Shown here: piece after piece, positions 29,503 to 38,385 of the stretch
How positions within the stretch are numbered: the first letter of the stretch is position 1
Layout: every line of letters begins with the position of its first letter
Virus record (IMG/VR): IMGVR_UViG_3300032020_000013
Span: 1 to 46,380 of that record
Source: a virus
DNA: 46,380 nucleotides
Direction: 5' to 3' (one strand)
Notes under the pieces: generated by a model
Databases searched by the model: none
Seen by the model: the letters and a program-made list of their open reading frames with translations, nothing else
What the model was told of the DNA's origin: nothing
Translations under genes and position numbers: made by a program

Positions 29503-29927
29503 CCATGCACATCGTTGAGTCATTCAAAGGACTCCATAAGTTCAATATCGAACTGGAGACAGTAAAGTGTACTTGTGCTCTCGTGTTCAATACGGAGGTG
29601 GAGCATTATCGTGATCCCAACCTACTTCCTCTTGGATTTGGGCATCACTACGCCGCTTGCGATTTGTCCAAGAAGGTAGAGGCGATGTGTCGGGAGACTT
29701 TGGAAAAGGAGAAAAGAATCTTTGCCATGACCGAAGACACCGGCGGCAAGCCCGTCCTTATCATTTCACCCGACCGTGTGATCTCCGTTCCCGAGGGAGT
29801 GACGTTGGATGAATCCGCGATTGGGTTGTGGAACGCACTCCAAGGAATCCTGCCTCCTGAATGGCAGATCAGAGTAGAACCCGGAGACCGGCCCTCCGAA
29901 AATGTGGCCAAAGGGGCAACGGCATGA
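29499..29927 (+). CDS. Unknown protein
   Basis: The product has 142 residues. Cys and His in the first half (TVKCTCALVFN; HHYAACD) may bind metal. The second half has VLIISPDRVISVPEGVTLDE and ends NALQGILPPEWQIRVEPG. ATGA couples it on both sides. Family unknown. Confidence 0.6.
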   Translation: MTMHIVESFKGLHKFNIELETVKCTCALVFNTEVEHYRDPNLLPLGFGHHYAACDLSKKVEAMCRETLEKEKRIFAMTEDTGGKPVLIISPDRVISVPEGVTLDESAIGLWNALQGILPPEWQIRVEPGDRPSENVAKGATA

Positions 29928-30256
29928 AACCTATCTGGGTCCTCGGCTGGATCTGGTGGTGGCCATGGAATTTCCCATTTGATCGGGGAACAAAAGCCCC
30001 ACCGTGGGGACCGTGGCGCTGCACAACGGTCGTCTTCGAGGGATTTCATTCTACCGGCTGGTGGTTTACCTGGTATCACCGTTCAGTCCGGCAGGCATTG
30101 TTGGATTTTCGTGAGCGGGTGCTGGGGCTAGAGGAACCCGTGGATCCCAGATGTTTTACTTACTCCGCTTCAACACTGAACACACCGACAACGACTTCAA
30201 GCAACACAAACATTTTTACCTATATTCTGACGGGCGGAAACGTGAGGAGTCTCTGA
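29924..30256 (+). CDS. Trp-rich unknown protein
   Basis: The product has 110 residues. It opens with a Trp-packed stretch (WVLGWIWWWPWNFPF) that may lie in a membrane interface, then a helix (SVRQALLDFRERVLGLEEP) and a Thr/Asn-rich end. The start is the ATGA overlap. It directly precedes the small terminase. Confidence 0.5.
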   Translation: MKPIWVLGWIWWWPWNFPFDRGTKAPPWGPWRCTTVVFEGFHSTGWWFTWYHRSVRQALLDFRERVLGLEEPVDPRCFTYSASTLNTPTTTSSNTNIFTYILTGGNVRSL

Positions 30257-30257
30257 C

Positions 30258-30764
30258 ATGACCGAACCCCTCGACCCCATCGCTCAGGTCCGCGAAGCCC
30301 TCGCTACTGAACTTGAGGACGAACTTGTCCGCCTCTGGCTCGCCGGCGTGCGTGGGCCGAAGCACTTGGCAACGGCGTTGGCGCGGAAGGAACTGGGGCC
30401 GCAAGCGATGCCCAGTGAGGAAACCTTCCTAGCCGTCAAAACCTGCCTGGACCAAAGTTCCTGGATGAGAAAGTTGATGTGGGCGAAGGAGAACTTGGCG
30501 AAGTCGGTGCAGGTGGACGCGCTGAAAGCGTGCCCGGTCGCCCTTCAGGCACAGATTGAGTTGGCCAGTCCACACAACGAGGACAAACGGACCCGGAACT
30601 CTGCGGCGCAGTTTCTCCTTGCGTCCGCGGCCGGACTCTCGCCGGCACAGAAGCATGAGATCAGCGGGAACGAGGAGTTTATGAGCCTGTTCAAGGAGAT
30701 TTTCCCGAAGGCAGTTGTTCCAAAGGAACCTGTAGAGGCGGTGCGGATAGAGGAGACCGAGTGA
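30258..30764 (+). CDS. terS: Terminase small subunit (probable)
   Basis: The product has 168 residues. The N-terminal helical DNA-binding region is LIRLWLAGVRGPKHLATALARK-like (here LVRLWLAGVRGPKHLATA), with a central oligomerisation helix (KSVQVDALKACPVALQAQIELA), RTRNSAAQFLLASAAGLSP, and a short acidic tail. Order and size match small terminases that mark phage DNA for packaging. The large subunit follows after two small genes. Confidence 0.65.
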   Translation: MTEPLDPIAQVREALATELEDELVRLWLAGVRGPKHLATALARKELGPQAMPSEETFLAVKTCLDQSSWMRKLMWAKENLAKSVQVDALKACPVALQAQIELASPHNEDKRTRNSAAQFLLASAAGLSPAQKHEISGNEEFMSLFKEIFPKAVVPKEPVEAVRIEETE

Positions 30765-30943
30765 TGGACCAACCCGTTCCAAGTGATTATGGCGAAACCG
30801 TAACAGTCGAGGATTCCATAAACATCGTTGCCCGGTCGTATCACTGGTCAAAGCATGGAGACATTTCTGAGGCCGTTATGCACCTGTGGATTGACCTGTG
30901 GATTGCGGGGCAACCCGAGGTCCGGCGCGTGTACTGTTTGTGA
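30761..30943 (+). CDS. 60-residue unknown protein
   Basis: Coupled to the small terminase by overlap. SINIVARSYHWSKHGDISEAVMHLWIDLW suggests a helical, Trp/His-rich protein. No family recognised. Confidence 0.5.
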   Translation: MMDQPVPSDYGETVTVEDSINIVARSYHWSKHGDISEAVMHLWIDLWIAGQPEVRRVYCL

Positions 30944-30999
30944 TGCTACGACGAGTTTCTGTCGCGGAATGTGAGTGAAGCCAAGGTGAAGGACTGACG

Positions 31000-31209
31000 A
31001 TGCCCCCCGCTCAATCGTGTGCCGAATGGCATGAACAGTATCTGAAGCGAGTCGCTGTCCTCATCAGGTGTGCGATAGAATTCGTGGACTACGTGGAATT
31101 GGAAAAGGTCAAGACCATAGGCGAGGAAGCCTGCGATCTGCGACATTCTGTATATGCGTTGAGGGATTTTATCCGCGATACGAAGCGGATGGAATGGACG
31201 AAAACCTAA
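31000..31209 (+). CDS. 69-residue unknown helical protein
   Basis: One long helical product (CAEWHEQYLKRVAVLIRCAIEFVDYVELEKV; LRHSVYALRDFIRD). Its stop overlaps the terminase start (TAATG). Function unknown. Confidence 0.55.
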   Translation: MPPAQSCAEWHEQYLKRVAVLIRCAIEFVDYVELEKVKTIGEEACDLRHSVYALRDFIRDTKRMEWTKT

Positions 31210-32816
31210 TGCCCCTCTCCGACTATCCCCCTGATTTTCTGGCGCTCGGTCGGGCGAACTGGTACGCCAAACTCGACCCACCCTATGTACCCAAACTCGG
31301 CCAGCGGCTCATGGACGAGGCGGTGGACGCGGGGAAGCGATTCGTTTCCTACTTCGCGCCGCCACAAGACGGGAAAAGCTATCATATAGCCCGGAGTGTC
31401 GGTTCGTACCTGATGCTCCCGGATACGCACTTGTGGATCGTGGGAGCTACATATCAGGACGCCTCCAAGGAGTACGGGTATCTGTATCAGGATCTCGCCG
31501 GTCTCGGACTCCTGCGAACGGCACGCCGCAAACATTTTGATATTCGCGGTGGGAATATGCACACGGAGTTGCGGAACGGGTCCTGGGTCCAGGTAATCTC
31601 GGCGGAGAACCCTGAGAATCTCCGGCGCGAGCAACTAGATGTGGTGATTCTGGCTGAAGCATCGAAACTGACCGAGAATTTGTATGACCGTTACCTGTAT
31701 GGTCGTGTTGAGAGACGACGCGGCAAGGTCTTCACCGGCACGACACATAAGGGGTACGGGTGGATTTGGCAGGATTTCGCGGTGCCCAGTTTCCCGATGA
31801 AGCCGAAATCCGGCATCTGGGGTCCCTGGAAAGACGGTCGGAGAGAAATCCTCGCCGGTGAACCAAACCCGGACTACGACCCCGATTACTGGAGTTGCCA
31901 GGTCTCCTACGTGCCTGAGTTCGGAGATGTTCTGCACACGGGCGAGTACCCGCCGGAAGTCATCGAGAAGGCCCGCCGGAGACTGCCCGCCCCGATGTTC
32001 GCAGAGCAGTTCGGCGGGGAAGCGGCCTCGTATGCGGGCCTCGTCTACCCCTTCGACCCCACCGTCCACGAATGCGAACCGTTCGAGATTCCACGGGACT
32101 GGACCCATGTGGTCGGATACGACCACGGCGCAGGTGGGGGAAGCGACCCCACGGTCATTGTGTTCGGGTCCTACAGTCCACGAACCGCCTTGTTCACCCG
32201 CCAAGATGGGGGTCTGGCATTCTCTCAGGGCGAGACGCTGTACTGGTGGGGGGAGATTTTTGACACTGAGGTCCACTCGATCAGACAACGGGCTGGATAC
32301 ATCAAGAGCAAGTTGAACGGACGCAACGCCATCATCATGCGGGGCCGGGACCAGAAACAGGTCGCCAAGGAACTCCTGGACGAAGGATTATTTTCCAGTT
32401 ACTCGACTGACCCCGAAGTGACGGCACGCATTATCAGGATGACAGAATTACTTCAAACCCGCAAGATGAAGTTCATGCGGGGTCGCGTGCCGAATGGCAA
32501 GCGAGAAATCCTCGCCTATGAGTGGGATGAAAAGAACCCAGGAAAACCGATAGACCGAAACGATCACTGGTTAGAAGCTGCTGGTTATGCTTCGCTGGCC
32601 CCCGTTGATATTCCAGAGGCGACGGTCCCGGACGAGAACCTGGGCGAAACGATAGAACAGCGCGTTGAACGAATGCGTACCAAACTCGTTTGGGGAGAGT
32701 GGCAGAAAGAACGGCGGGAAGCGGAAGATCGAGCGACTGGCCGGAGTCTGGAAAGTATCTTTGAACCGAATCCACTGGAGGAAGAGCAACTGGTGGTGGA
32801 GTCATACGCGCCATGA
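31209..32816 (+). CDS. terL: Terminase large subunit
   Basis: The product has 535 residues. The real start is the TAATG overlap, not the earlier frame opening. ATPase P-loop: PPQDGKSYH (GKS 55-57). Walker B-like strand VVILAEA (145-151), where the usual D before E is Ala. Coupling segment FTGTTHKGYG. The nuclease domain begins about 300 with VVGYDHGAGGGSDPT, followed by later IIMRGRDQKQV and a C-terminal HWLEAAGYA. It packages DNA through the portal. Confidence 0.85.
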   Translation: MPLSDYPPDFLALGRANWYAKLDPPYVPKLGQRLMDEAVDAGKRFVSYFAPPQDGKSYHIARSVGSYLMLPDTHLWIVGATYQDASKEYGYLYQDLAGLGLLRTARRKHFDIRGGNMHTELRNGSWVQVISAENPENLRREQLDVVILAEASKLTENLYDRYLYGRVERRRGKVFTGTTHKGYGWIWQDFAVPSFPMKPKSGIWGPWKDGRREILAGEPNPDYDPDYWSCQVSYVPEFGDVLHTGEYPPEVIEKARRRLPAPMFAEQFGGEAASYAGLVYPFDPTVHECEPFEIPRDWTHVVGYDHGAGGGSDPTVIVFGSYSPRTALFTRQDGGLAFSQGETLYWWGEIFDTEVHSIRQRAGYIKSKLNGRNAIIMRGRDQKQVAKELLDEGLFSSYSTDPEVTARIIRMTELLQTRKMKFMRGRVPNGKREILAYEWDEKNPGKPIDRNDHWLEAAGYASLAPVDIPEATVPDENLGETIEQRVERMRTKLVWGEWQKERREAEDRATGRSLESIFEPNPLEEEQLVVESYAP

Positions 32817-33157
32817 GAATCCTTACCGGCAAGGACCGGGAAAAATATGGTGGAATCATTGAACGTGTGGAATCTCTCAAGGCACAACTGGAATTCCTGG
32901 AATGGGTGAAGAAGGAACTGAATGACGAACTTCAAAGAAAACGTGTAGACTGCGACCGCGAACGCCAGCGGGCCGACAACGCCGTGGATGCCCTCCTGGC
33001 TATGCGGGGCGTCCCTCCCGTGAGTCCACAGTTGGAGATACCGCCAGTCAGTTATGAGAATCCCCTGAAGGAGGACCCAGCGGAAGTGGAACGGATTGAG
33101 GCCGATATGAAGCGACTGGGGGTCGGAGTGGTCCTGGCGCAGGAGGCGAGGACGTGA
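32813..33157 (+). CDS. Coiled-coil protein between terminase and portal
   Basis: The product has 114 residues, coupled by ATGA. A long coiled coil (YGGIIERVESLKAQLEFLEW; RERQRADNAVDALLAM) and a short proline-rich section. Genes like this before the portal can help head assembly, but it has no diagnostic motif. Confidence 0.55.
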   Translation: MRILTGKDREKYGGIIERVESLKAQLEFLEWVKKELNDELQRKRVDCDRERQRADNAVDALLAMRGVPPVSPQLEIPPVSYENPLKEDPAEVERIEADMKRLGVGVVLAQEART

Positions 33158-33180
33158 GTCCGGAATGGGTGATGAATTAG

Positions 33181-35391
33181 ATGGCATTCAACTACCCGAA
33201 CGGTCCAGACGATCATAGCGGCATTATCCAATACGCCAAGGATATCGCCCAGGCGAACCGTACCTTCTGGCATGCCGTGGAGATGGCCGCCTGGAGGAAT
33301 ATCCTGTTCTTTATGGGCATCCAGCGCCTCGTCTATAGTTCCGTCGCGCAGTTCTGGCGACCATTGGGTCTTAGCAAGGATACGCCGCGTCCAGTGACGA
33401 ACAGGGTCAAGCCTCTCATCAACGATTTGGCCTCTAAGTTGATCGGATTTAAACCACCCATCACATGGGGTCCGGGTTCTGACCAAGAGGCTGACTACGT
33501 CGCTGCGTCCGTCGCTGATCGGGTAAACACCGCCATTGAGAAAGAGGCCGACATCCGGTCCCTGAAACCCATCGCTGCCCGATGGTTGGCTCTCACGGCT
33601 AATGTGTTCCCCGTGAGTACCTACGATAACAGCCCCGAGACTGGGACTACATTTGTTCAGGCCGAACGGTGCCTTGATTGCGGCAAGGTCTCCATGCCGA
33701 AGGACATCCAGGAAGTGGGAAACGTCTGCCCGCAGTGTGGGTCCATGACACCCGTGGGTATCGGTCCCGAGGGCGGACTGGTCCACGAACCCGTCCCGAA
33801 TTTCCAGCCGGCAGTAGATCCGAACGGCACGAAAATCGGGCTGGAGTATCCCCGAGGACGCCACCTGATCGAACTGGAGAATGTCTTTACTACCCGGTTC
33901 GATCCGCAATGCGGTCGCTTCCATAAATCTCCCTATGTGCGGATTGCCCGGACTATGGATAAGTCTTGGGTTGCGGAACGGTGGGGGGATGAGTTTGCGG
34001 AGTCCGTGGCCTTCTCCCGGGCGACTGACCCGTATTCCACCCTGTTTGATAGTCTTGCCATGACCGCCCTGGGTGGCGGAACTGTGACAAGCGCCTCGAC
34101 AGGAGAGAGTGACCGCGCCCTCGTAGAGCGAATCTGGATTCGCCCGCATCCGACGAAGGCACCAGGCGGAATCCATGCTGTCATCATCGGGGAGAAGATA
34201 GCGGAATCCGGGTCGTACCCGTACCATGACGAGCGCAATATGCCAATGCTGAACGTGGCCCACATAGAGTTTGACCAAGTGCCGGGTCGCGTTCTGGCCT
34301 CCACCCGTTGCGATGATATCATTCCCCTCCAGGAGGAAATCAACGAACTGGATGCCCTTATCAAGTTGCACCATCGTCGGATGGCAAACGCCGTATGGAC
34401 GGTTCCGCACGGGTCAGACCCGACCAAAATCACCGGAGAGGGCGGCATATACATTCGCTACAATCCTCTCGCCACGGGTCACAAACCTGAGCGAGCGGCG
34501 GGAATCATGGTTCCGCCGGATATCTACAACTACCGGGAAATTCGGAAAAAGGAAATGGACGAGATTTTCGGTTCCCTTGAGGTCTCCCGTGGTGAAGCCC
34601 CCCGGGGCGTGTCCGCCTACGCCGCGTTGCAAATGCTGGATGAACGCGCCTCGCAGGGGCAAAGTAACATCATGGCCAACTGGGCACTCGGATGGATGGA
34701 GGTCAGCCGCCAGAATATCAACATTTGGCGCGAGTGGGCTGACGAGGACCGAACCATCAGTCTCGGCGTCGGGCGGTGGGCCACGAAGAAATTCAGCAAG
34801 GCCGAGATGATCGGCGGGGTGGATATTGACGTGGATGTTGGTCCTGGCCGACCCATGACGATGGTAGCCAAGATGGCCCGGATAGGCCAGTGCATCCAAG
34901 AAGGCGTCATCAACGTGTTTGACCCCCAGGTCCGACACCTGATCCTACGGGCCGCTGGCATTCCCGAACTCATGCCCGACTACAATAAACACTATATCAG
35001 GGCGGCCAGAATCGTGGATCAGATCATCTCGGCGCGGTCGGAGGAGGAATTGCCGCCGCCGATTATAGCGAGTATGCCCTTTGATAATCATTCCGTCCAC
35101 CTGGAGGTATTACAGAGCATCATCCTGGATGAGGTCTTCGAGACGTTGCAGGACTTCCAGAAGAAGGCCATTATCCTCTTGGCACAGATTCACTATGAGG
35201 CACTCCGAGAGGACATGCTGAATCAACAGGCCCGGGCTGGGCAGAATGCCCCCCGGATTGCCGGGAAGAAACCGTCTGGCGGTGGGGGCGGTGGGGATAA
35301 TGGAGACGGAGACTACAACACGGAGGAAGGTGTCTTGGACCACGAACGCCAAGATGCGAGTCCGGACGTGATGACGGGAGCAAGAGTGTAA
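33181..35391 (+). CDS. Portal protein
   Basis: The product has 736 residues, near P22-type portal length (about 725). N-terminal helical wing: AKDIAQANRTFWHAVEMAAW; NRVKPLINDLASKLIGFKPPI. A zinc ribbon (CLDCG...CPQCG) is inserted near 163-190. The central clip/stem contains PLQEEINELDALIKLHHRRM and GVSAYAALQMLDERASQGQ, both typical of P22-like portals. The end is Gly/Asp-rich. It lies after TerL and before scaffold and capsid genes and forms the dodecameric DNA gate of the head. The Shine-Dalgarno is weak. Confidence 0.85.
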   Translation: MAFNYPNGPDDHSGIIQYAKDIAQANRTFWHAVEMAAWRNILFFMGIQRLVYSSVAQFWRPLGLSKDTPRPVTNRVKPLINDLASKLIGFKPPITWGPGSDQEADYVAASVADRVNTAIEKEADIRSLKPIAARWLALTANVFPVSTYDNSPETGTTFVQAERCLDCGKVSMPKDIQEVGNVCPQCGSMTPVGIGPEGGLVHEPVPNFQPAVDPNGTKIGLEYPRGRHLIELENVFTTRFDPQCGRFHKSPYVRIARTMDKSWVAERWGDEFAESVAFSRATDPYSTLFDSLAMTALGGGTVTSASTGESDRALVERIWIRPHPTKAPGGIHAVIIGEKIAESGSYPYHDERNMPMLNVAHIEFDQVPGRVLASTRCDDIIPLQEEINELDALIKLHHRRMANAVWTVPHGSDPTKITGEGGIYIRYNPLATGHKPERAAGIMVPPDIYNYREIRKKEMDEIFGSLEVSRGEAPRGVSAYAALQMLDERASQGQSNIMANWALGWMEVSRQNINIWREWADEDRTISLGVGRWATKKFSKAEMIGGVDIDVDVGPGRPMTMVAKMARIGQCIQEGVINVFDPQVRHLILRAAGIPELMPDYNKHYIRAARIVDQIISARSEEELPPPIIASMPFDNHSVHLEVLQSIILDEVFETLQDFQKKAIILLAQIHYEALREDMLNQQARAGQNAPRIAGKKPSGGGGGGDNGDGDYNTEEGVLDHERQDASPDVMTGARV

Positions 35392-35606
35392 TGGACCGAC
35401 GCCATAGATGGATTCGGTTTAGGAAAGGAAAGTTCACAACGCGGTACATCTGTCGCGTGTGCGAAAAGCGGGCGTCGGCTATCCATGACTTTACGGGGAA
35501 GATCAGTTCGATGCTCAAGCGATCCTTTCTCCCGCGAATCGTGAAGCAATTGAACAGTGACACGCCACTCTTGGCCCTATTTCCAAGGACGGGGGCGAGG
35601 GTATGA
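35391..35606 (+). CDS. Zinc-knuckle plus capsid-N-terminus-like fragment
   Basis: The product has 71 residues, started by TAATG on the portal stop. Front: YICRVCEKRAS, one CxxC. Residues 47-64 (LPRIVKQLNSDTPLLALF) match capsid protein residues 17-34 (EPGIVNQLNNETPLLDSF) at 11 of 18 positions. It is either a degraded capsid gene copy fused to another frame or a small protein mimicking that arm. Confidence 0.55.
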   Translation: MDRRHRWIRFRKGKFTTRYICRVCEKRASAIHDFTGKISSMLKRSFLPRIVKQLNSDTPLLALFPRTGARV

Positions 35607-35815
35607 GTGAACCTTGGCCAAAGCATGAAGTGATTACCCTGAAGTTAAAAAACGGGAATGAATTGGTGATGCGAAAAGATGCGGTCCTCACCATTGAATA
35701 TGACTACGGAAGTAGGAATTTGGCATGCAAGGTCAACGGGATTGAAACGGAAAGCGGGTATGATTTTATCGTGTCCGAATTGGGATGGCGGTGCAAGGAT
35801 AGGTCTCTGATATGA
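35603..35815 (+). CDS. Small beta-rich unknown protein
   Basis: The product has 70 residues with ATGA overlap. It has strands ITLKLKNGNELVMRKDAVLTIEYD and VNGIETESGYDFIV. It could be a small head cofactor. Family unknown. Confidence 0.6.
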   Translation: MSEPWPKHEVITLKLKNGNELVMRKDAVLTIEYDYGSRNLACKVNGIETESGYDFIVSELGWRCKDRSLI

Positions 35816-35961
35816 GTGACCCCATCCCCTCCAACATCTTCGTCGCCATCAAGGCGTGGTTGGAGTTGAAACAACCGTGTCAGATTCAATTGAACGTGTC
35901 GCCGGAGGGACGGGTCGTTGACGCGGATCGCGTGGTAAAGGAACACGTGAAGGCAGAGTAG
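35812..35961 (+). CDS. 49-residue unknown protein
   Basis: ATGA overlap start; the product includes IFVAIKAWLELKQPCQIQLNVSPEGR. It is the last gene of the terminase-portal transcript, just before the intrinsic terminator. Confidence 0.55.
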   Translation: MSDPIPSNIFVAIKAWLELKQPCQIQLNVSPEGRVVDADRVVKEHVKAE

Positions 35962-35997
35962 TCATAATCTAATATCGGGCCAACGAACTAAACCGAG

Positions 35998-36034
35998 CCC
36001 CAATTTGGTCATTGTGACCAGGTTGGGGTTTTTT
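35998..36034 (+). terminator. Intrinsic terminator after the portal operon
   Basis: CCCCAA...TTGGGG with inner GGTCA...TGACC, loop TTG, then TTTTTT at 36029-36034. It is the clearest Rho-independent terminator in the window. Expression of scaffold and capsid would require read-through or a promoter downstream. Confidence 0.85.
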
Positions 36035-36054
36035 GTTTCTGGAGGAGGTTACAC

Positions 36055-36219
36055 ATGCCGATTTCTAAGTATTTCAAGGGCCATGGGGAAGAGGTTATGG
36101 CTTCCATGCGGAAGGCGCATCCAGAGTACAGCGAGAAACGGGTGAAGGCGGAATTCTACGCAACCGAGAACAAGCGGAAGAAGGCGAAGGCGAATCCCTA
36201 TTCGTCCTTGCGCCCATAG
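36055..36219 (+). CDS. 54-residue basic protein
   Basis: Behind GGAGGAGG. Helices with HGEEVMASMRKAHPEYSEKRVKAEFYAT and a Lys-rich tail NKRKKAKANPYSS. It is small and strongly basic and may bind DNA or scaffold. It is the first gene after the terminator. Confidence 0.6.
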   Translation: MPISKYFKGHGEEVMASMRKAHPEYSEKRVKAEFYATENKRKKAKANPYSSLRP

Positions 36220-36278
36220 GGCAGTACCCGGACTCGCCCACCGGAAACAATGGCAGTACCCGGGTTCGCCGCCGGGAA
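36220..36278 (+). repeat. Two 27-bp imperfect direct repeats before the scaffold gene
   Basis: GGCAGTACCCGG starts both copies (36220-36246 and 36252-36278); 22 of 27 bases match, with a period of 32. The second can fold as CCCGG/CCGGG. They fill the leader of the scaffold gene. Confidence 0.65.
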
Positions 36279-36288
36279 GGAGTGAGTC

Positions 36289-37080
36289 ATGTCACCAGAT
36301 GCACCGGACAGTACAGCGACGTCGTCCACCGCAACCGAGGTTGCAACTGAAGTCACTCCAGAAGAGCCTATCGTCCCAGAGGAAATCAAGGACGAGAAGC
36401 AACGGAATCGCGTCCAGAAACTCGTCACGGAACTGAAAACGACCATAGAGGAGTTGGGTCGGTACAAAGCCCACGGCAGTATCGAGGAAATCGCCGGCCT
36501 CAAAACCCAACTCCAAACCTATGAAGGTCGGTTGAATGCTCAGATCGAACGATTGGAAAGCGCCCGAGAACCCGGAGAGGCGAAGTCGGACGACCAGAAG
36601 AAACTTGAATCAGCCAGGGCCGAAGCAAAGGTCGAAATCCGAAACATCGACGGCGGTATCGCCAGAGGGGAACGGGCCGCAAACATTCTGGACGAGATGA
36701 CGGAGGGTCTGGATGAAGAGGCTCTTGAAGCACAGGTGAATTTGATGAAGGAATTCGGGATGTCCACAAAACCCGAGGACGTGGAGCGGGTCGCAAAACT
36801 CGTTTCCGCCGAAATCAAAGGCAATCCCAAACTCAAGCGACTCTATTTCCGTGATCCGGAGGCCGCCGTTAAGCGTGGACTCACCAGCGTTCAGGAGCTT
36901 TTCACTTCGGCAGCAACCCGGAAGACCAATGCCCAGATCCAAACGGACAAGGAAAAACTCGCCCACCTTCCCAAGTCGCACGGTGGGGGAGGGGCGGCAG
37001 TCGCAACCCAAACACCAGCGGCTCCCCAGACAGCCGCAGAGGGTGTCAAACGCGCCATGGCTAGGCTGCGGGAGCAATGA
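36289..37080 (+). CDS. Head scaffolding protein
   Basis: The product has 263 residues. An acidic, Thr-rich N-terminus precedes a coiled coil at about 35-125 (KQRNRVQKLVTELKTTIEELGRY; LKTQLQTYEGRLNAQIERLESA). A helical capsid-binding-type end (GVKRAMARLREQ) closes it. Composition, length and place directly before the capsid gene fit a scaffold that is removed during head maturation. Confidence 0.7.
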   Translation: MSPDAPDSTATSSTATEVATEVTPEEPIVPEEIKDEKQRNRVQKLVTELKTTIEELGRYKAHGSIEEIAGLKTQLQTYEGRLNAQIERLESAREPGEAKSDDQKKLESARAEAKVEIRNIDGGIARGERAANILDEMTEGLDEEALEAQVNLMKEFGMSTKPEDVERVAKLVSAEIKGNPKLKRLYFRDPEAAVKRGLTSVQELFTSAATRKTNAQIQTDKEKLAHLPKSHGGGGAAVATQTPAAPQTAAEGVKRAMARLREQ

Positions 37081-37088
37081 GGTAGACC

Positions 37089-38375
37089 ATGCCAAGCAAT
37101 ACCTCCACTGTCGGTGCCCTCCTCCACGAGGAGGTTGAACCCGGCATTGTGAACCAGCTCAACAACGAGACGCCGTTGCTCGATTCCTTCGAGAACACCA
37201 CGGATACGGCGATCCTCGGCAATTACAAGGTCCGTGGCATCCAGGTCAACCGGAACCGGGGTGGGATGTACACCGCAGAGGGTGGACCCATTCCCGTGGC
37301 TGGCAGTGTCGAGATCCAGCGGTTGATGATTCCCGAGCGGTTCTACCACGCTCCACTGAGTTTCACCGAACAGGTGTTGAATGCCACCCGGTCAGCCGAG
37401 GGGGCATTCGCGGACGTGTTCCGGCTCGGAGTGGATGACCTCCAGGAGGGCCTTCGCATTCGCCGGAATCAGATGCTCTGGGGTGATGGCCGAGGTGTCC
37501 TGGCCTTGGTAAACGGTGGTGCCGCCGCTGTGACTCAGACCCTCGATTCTCCCGGCGGTATCGCTGGGGCCGATGACGGGGTGCGGTTCCTGAACGTCGG
37601 GGACTGGATCGGGTTCGTGATCCCCGGTGGTGGACTGCGTGTTGCCACCGCCCATGAGGTCACTGGGATTCCAACAGCAAACACAGTAACACTGAACCCC
37701 ACCGTGACAACCATCGACAACGACTTCGTGGTCAAGGCTGTCCAGACAGCCGGCGTCCTCACCATCGGCGGAACCGAGTACATGAAAGCCATCATGGGCG
37801 TCGGCGGGATTGTGGACAATAGTGCGGCGGTGAATATCTATTTTGGCCTGAGCAGGACGACTTTTAATGTCCTGAACTCCACCGTCATTACGGGAGTCGG
37901 TGCCCTGTCCGCTGACGTTATTCAGCGTGCCATTGACGTGGCCCACAAGGTCGGCGGCGCCCGGATCAACGAACTGTGGGTGGAGAGTGCCGTCAAGCGG
38001 GCCTTCATCCGGTTGGCGGAAGTTGACCGGCGATACATCGCCAGTGACCTCCGCAGTCCAGATGTCGGGACTGCCGCGGCCAAACCAGCCTCGTACAAGG
38101 AAACCGGCTTGCGGTTCGGGACCATCCCCATCTATCAGGACCCATTCTGCCCCTATGGGCAAATGATCGGACTGGATACCCGGAGTCTCAAGCGGTATCC
38201 CGGCCCGATGGGATGGCTGGACCGGGATGGGAACACCTTGCATCTCAGTACAACACAGGTCGATACCTGGGATGCCTGGTTCCGGTGCTTCGAGCAGTTT
38301 GCCGGTGAGAAACCAAACCAGATGTTCAAACTCACGGGAATTACGTGCGACGTTGTTGTTGCCCACGTAATTTGA
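37089..38375 (+). CDS. Major capsid protein
   Basis: The product has 428 residues. It opens with an N-arm (GIVNQLNNETPLLDSFENT), followed by an HK97-type body. Segments such as LSFTEQVLNATRSAEGAF, YMKAIMGVGGIVDN, RRYIASDLRSPDVGTAAA and IPIYQDPFCPYGQMIGLD fit P22/N4-like capsid subunits. It follows the scaffold gene by 8 bases. A 13-bp stem-loop comes just after the stop. No cleavable propeptide is obvious. Confidence 0.8.
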   Translation: MPSNTSTVGALLHEEVEPGIVNQLNNETPLLDSFENTTDTAILGNYKVRGIQVNRNRGGMYTAEGGPIPVAGSVEIQRLMIPERFYHAPLSFTEQVLNATRSAEGAFADVFRLGVDDLQEGLRIRRNQMLWGDGRGVLALVNGGAAAVTQTLDSPGGIAGADDGVRFLNVGDWIGFVIPGGGLRVATAHEVTGIPTANTVTLNPTVTTIDNDFVVKAVQTAGVLTIGGTEYMKAIMGVGGIVDNSAAVNIYFGLSRTTFNVLNSTVITGVGALSADVIQRAIDVAHKVGGARINELWVESAVKRAFIRLAEVDRRYIASDLRSPDVGTAAAKPASYKETGLRFGTIPIYQDPFCPYGQMIGLDTRSLKRYPGPMGWLDRDGNTLHLSTTQVDTWDAWFRCFEQFAGEKPNQMFKLTGITCDVVVAHVI

Positions 38376-38385
38376 TGATTCTAAA

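Noticed and set aside
29076-29510. 144-codon minus-strand frame opposite 29209-29502
   Set aside because: The plus-strand frame ends in a CxxC knuckle and shares an ATGA overlap with a solid downstream gene. The minus frame has no context, though the plus start remains uncertain.
33052-34410. 452-codon open frame on the minus strand
   Set aside because: It lies opposite the portal gene, which has clear portal features and operon context; the antisense frame has no Shine-Dalgarno or recognisable domain and reflects GC-rich codon bias.
37392-38366. 324-codon minus-strand frame
   Set aside because: Antisense shadow of the capsid gene with low-complexity, family-less translation.
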